From NCBI RefSeq assembly GCF_000214215.1, contig NC_015559.1, positions 2,715,001-2,779,000 on the forward strand: a DNA stretch of 64,000 nt. Reading direction: 5' to 3'. Source of the stretch: Marinomonas posidonica IVIA-Po-181 (GTDB lineage: Bacteria > Pseudomonadota > Gammaproteobacteria > Pseudomonadales > Marinomonadaceae). The position numbers and the translations under genes are program-made. Of this stretch, positions 63,160-64,000 are shown piece by piece (position 1 is the stretch's first letter; each line of letters opens with the position of its first letter). The notes beneath the pieces are model-generated. The model had not been told where the DNA came from. It ran no database searches and was given only the letters and a program-made list of their open reading frames with translations.

Positions 63160-64000
63160 ATGACTCACAAAACGTTTGATTATATTGTCGTTGGAGCTGG
63201 TTCAGCAGGTAGCGTGATTGCTAGCAGATTATCTGAAGACCCTGCGATTAGGGTTTGCCTTATTGAAGCTGGAGACAAAGACAACTCGCCTAGAATTCAA
63301 ATCCCAGCGGGCACCATATCTCTGTATAAAAGTAAGAAGTACAGCTGGAACTATTATTCTGCGCCACAAAAAAACATGAATCATCGAGTACTCCACTGCC
63401 CTCGAGGAAAAGCACTTGGAGGCTCTTCCTCAATGAACAGCATGATTTATATTCGAGGTGATGCAAAGGATTATGAACAATGGCAAACATCTGGCGCAAC
63501 TGGCTGGGGCTGGAACGACGTACTCCCTTACTTCCAAAAATCTGAAAAGAACCTGTTGGGTCAATCAGAACAATTCCATGGCACGCAAGGCGAGTTGCAT
63601 GTCGACAAACCCAATAGCCCAAACCCGTTTTCTCTAAAGTTTGTTAAAGCCGCCTCACAGGCATTGGGCTTAAGTCAAAACTCCGACTTCAACAGTGATA
63701 CTCAAATGGGTGTCGGCCTCTATAATGTGACTCAAAAAGATGGTTTTCGCCAATCCAGTTTTAAAGCGTTTGTTCAACCTATCGTTAAACAGCGTACAAA
63801 CCTCACTGTGATTCCCAATGTTCAGGTTGAAAAAGTTCTCATAGAGAATAAAAAAGCCATAGGTGTGATCGTCTGGCAGGAAGACGAAAAAACAACACTG
63901 ATTGCCAAGCAAGAGATTGTCTTGAGCGCTGGCGCGTTGGGTAGCCCATTCATTTTGATGAAATCAGGCATCGGTCCAAAACAAACGCTCGAACAAGCTG
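63160..64000 (+). CDS. GMC-family FAD oxidoreductase, 3' end outside the window
   Basis: The first 280 codons are open to the window edge. FAD-binding start DYIVVGAGSAGSVIASRLSE, the GMC signature HCPRGKALGGSSSMNSMIYI and the second signature IVLSAGALGSPFILMKSGIG are present. The family includes choline, alcohol and sugar dehydrogenases; resemblance is to the BetA/AlkJ group. The missing C-terminus holds the catalytic His pair. It lies 20 bases after the ATPase gene, so its substrate is probably what the ABC importer brings in. Confidence 0.88.
   Translation, partial: MTHKTFDYIVVGAGSAGSVIASRLSEDPAIRVCLIEAGDKDNSPRIQIPAGTISLYKSKKYSWNYYSAPQKNMNHRVLHCPRGKALGGSSSMNSMIYIRGDAKDYEQWQTSGATGWGWNDVLPYFQKSEKNLLGQSEQFHGTQGELHVDKPNSPNPFSLKFVKAASQALGLSQNSDFNSDTQMGVGLYNVTQKDGFRQSSFKAFVQPIVKQRTNLTVIPNVQVEKVLIENKKAIGVIVWQEDEKTTLIAKQEIVLSAGALGSPFILMKSGIGPKQTLEQA

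Noticed and set aside
1-64000. CRISPR arrays, tRNA or rRNA genes, integrase, intact transposase, plasmid or phage origin
   Set aside because: Looked for regular short repeats, tRNA-like cloverleafs and integrase or transposase motifs; none seen.

Overview
The window looks like chromosomal DNA of a marine gammaproteobacterium, most like Marinomonas or a related Oceanospirillales genus. This is inferred from gene content and protein style; no rRNA or other marker gene is present. It holds three blocks: a type VI secretion system (T6SS) island (about 2.4-44.6 kb), a methylamine-degradation cluster (44.7-59.7 kb), and the start of an ABC-transporter/oxidoreductase operon (60.5 kb to the right edge). 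On the far left is an intact lldD-like lactate dehydrogenase gene. A duplicated 5' scrap of the same gene lies at the very edge.

T6SS island. The core genes run leftward in the Vibrio cholerae VCA0107-0120 order: a Sel1-repeat lipoprotein-like gene, tssB, tssC, tssE, tssF, tssG, tagH (FHA), tssJ, tssK, tssL, clpV, vasH, vasI, tssA, tssM. On each side sits an hcp-vgrG unit. The two units are near-identical and inverted (about 2.46 kb arms at 9353-11812 and 35435-37893), so the 23.6 kb between them could flip. Both hcp copies carry a textbook sigma-54 promoter, matching the sigma-54 activator VasH, and a hairpin lies between hcp and vgrG. The left unit has a second vgrG in tandem, then a peptidoglycan-hydrolase effector (M23-like N-terminus, GH19 C-terminus) with a periplasmic immunity gene. 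After a terminator comes an orphan toxin tail of a different enzyme class (pesticin/T4-lysozyme-like) with its own immunity gene, then a 60-codon scrap of yet another effector copy. The right unit feeds a DUF4123 adaptor, a 1200-residue VasX/MIX-like membrane effector, a membrane protein that is probably its immunity factor, and a PAAR-like tip. An ankyrin-repeat lipoprotein and a MITE lie between the core operon and the right hcp.

Methylamine cluster. The genes for the indirect N-methylglutamate pathway are all present: gmaS-mgsABC as one leftward operon closed by a terminator, amt as its own unit, and purU-folD-mgdABCD as a second leftward operon. Methylamine would be joined to glutamate by GmaS, the methylamino group moved to N-methylglutamate by MgsABC, and the N-methyl group oxidised by the sarcosine-oxidase-like MgdABCD to methylene-tetrahydrofolate. 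FolD and PurU would carry the carbon to formate. An IclR regulator diverges from purU, and an XRE-cupin regulator diverges from gmaS. The gmaS leader has a sigma-54 promoter match overlapped by palindromes, suggesting joint nitrogen and substrate control.

Right end. After a terminator and an AT-rich gap holding a fragment of a winged-helix (Fic-type C-terminal) gene comes a NitT/TauT-type ABC importer (binding protein, permease, ATPase). A GMC-family flavin oxidoreductase follows and runs off the window. The substrate of this last operon cannot be read from the sequence. No tRNA, rRNA, CRISPR array or intact transposase was seen.
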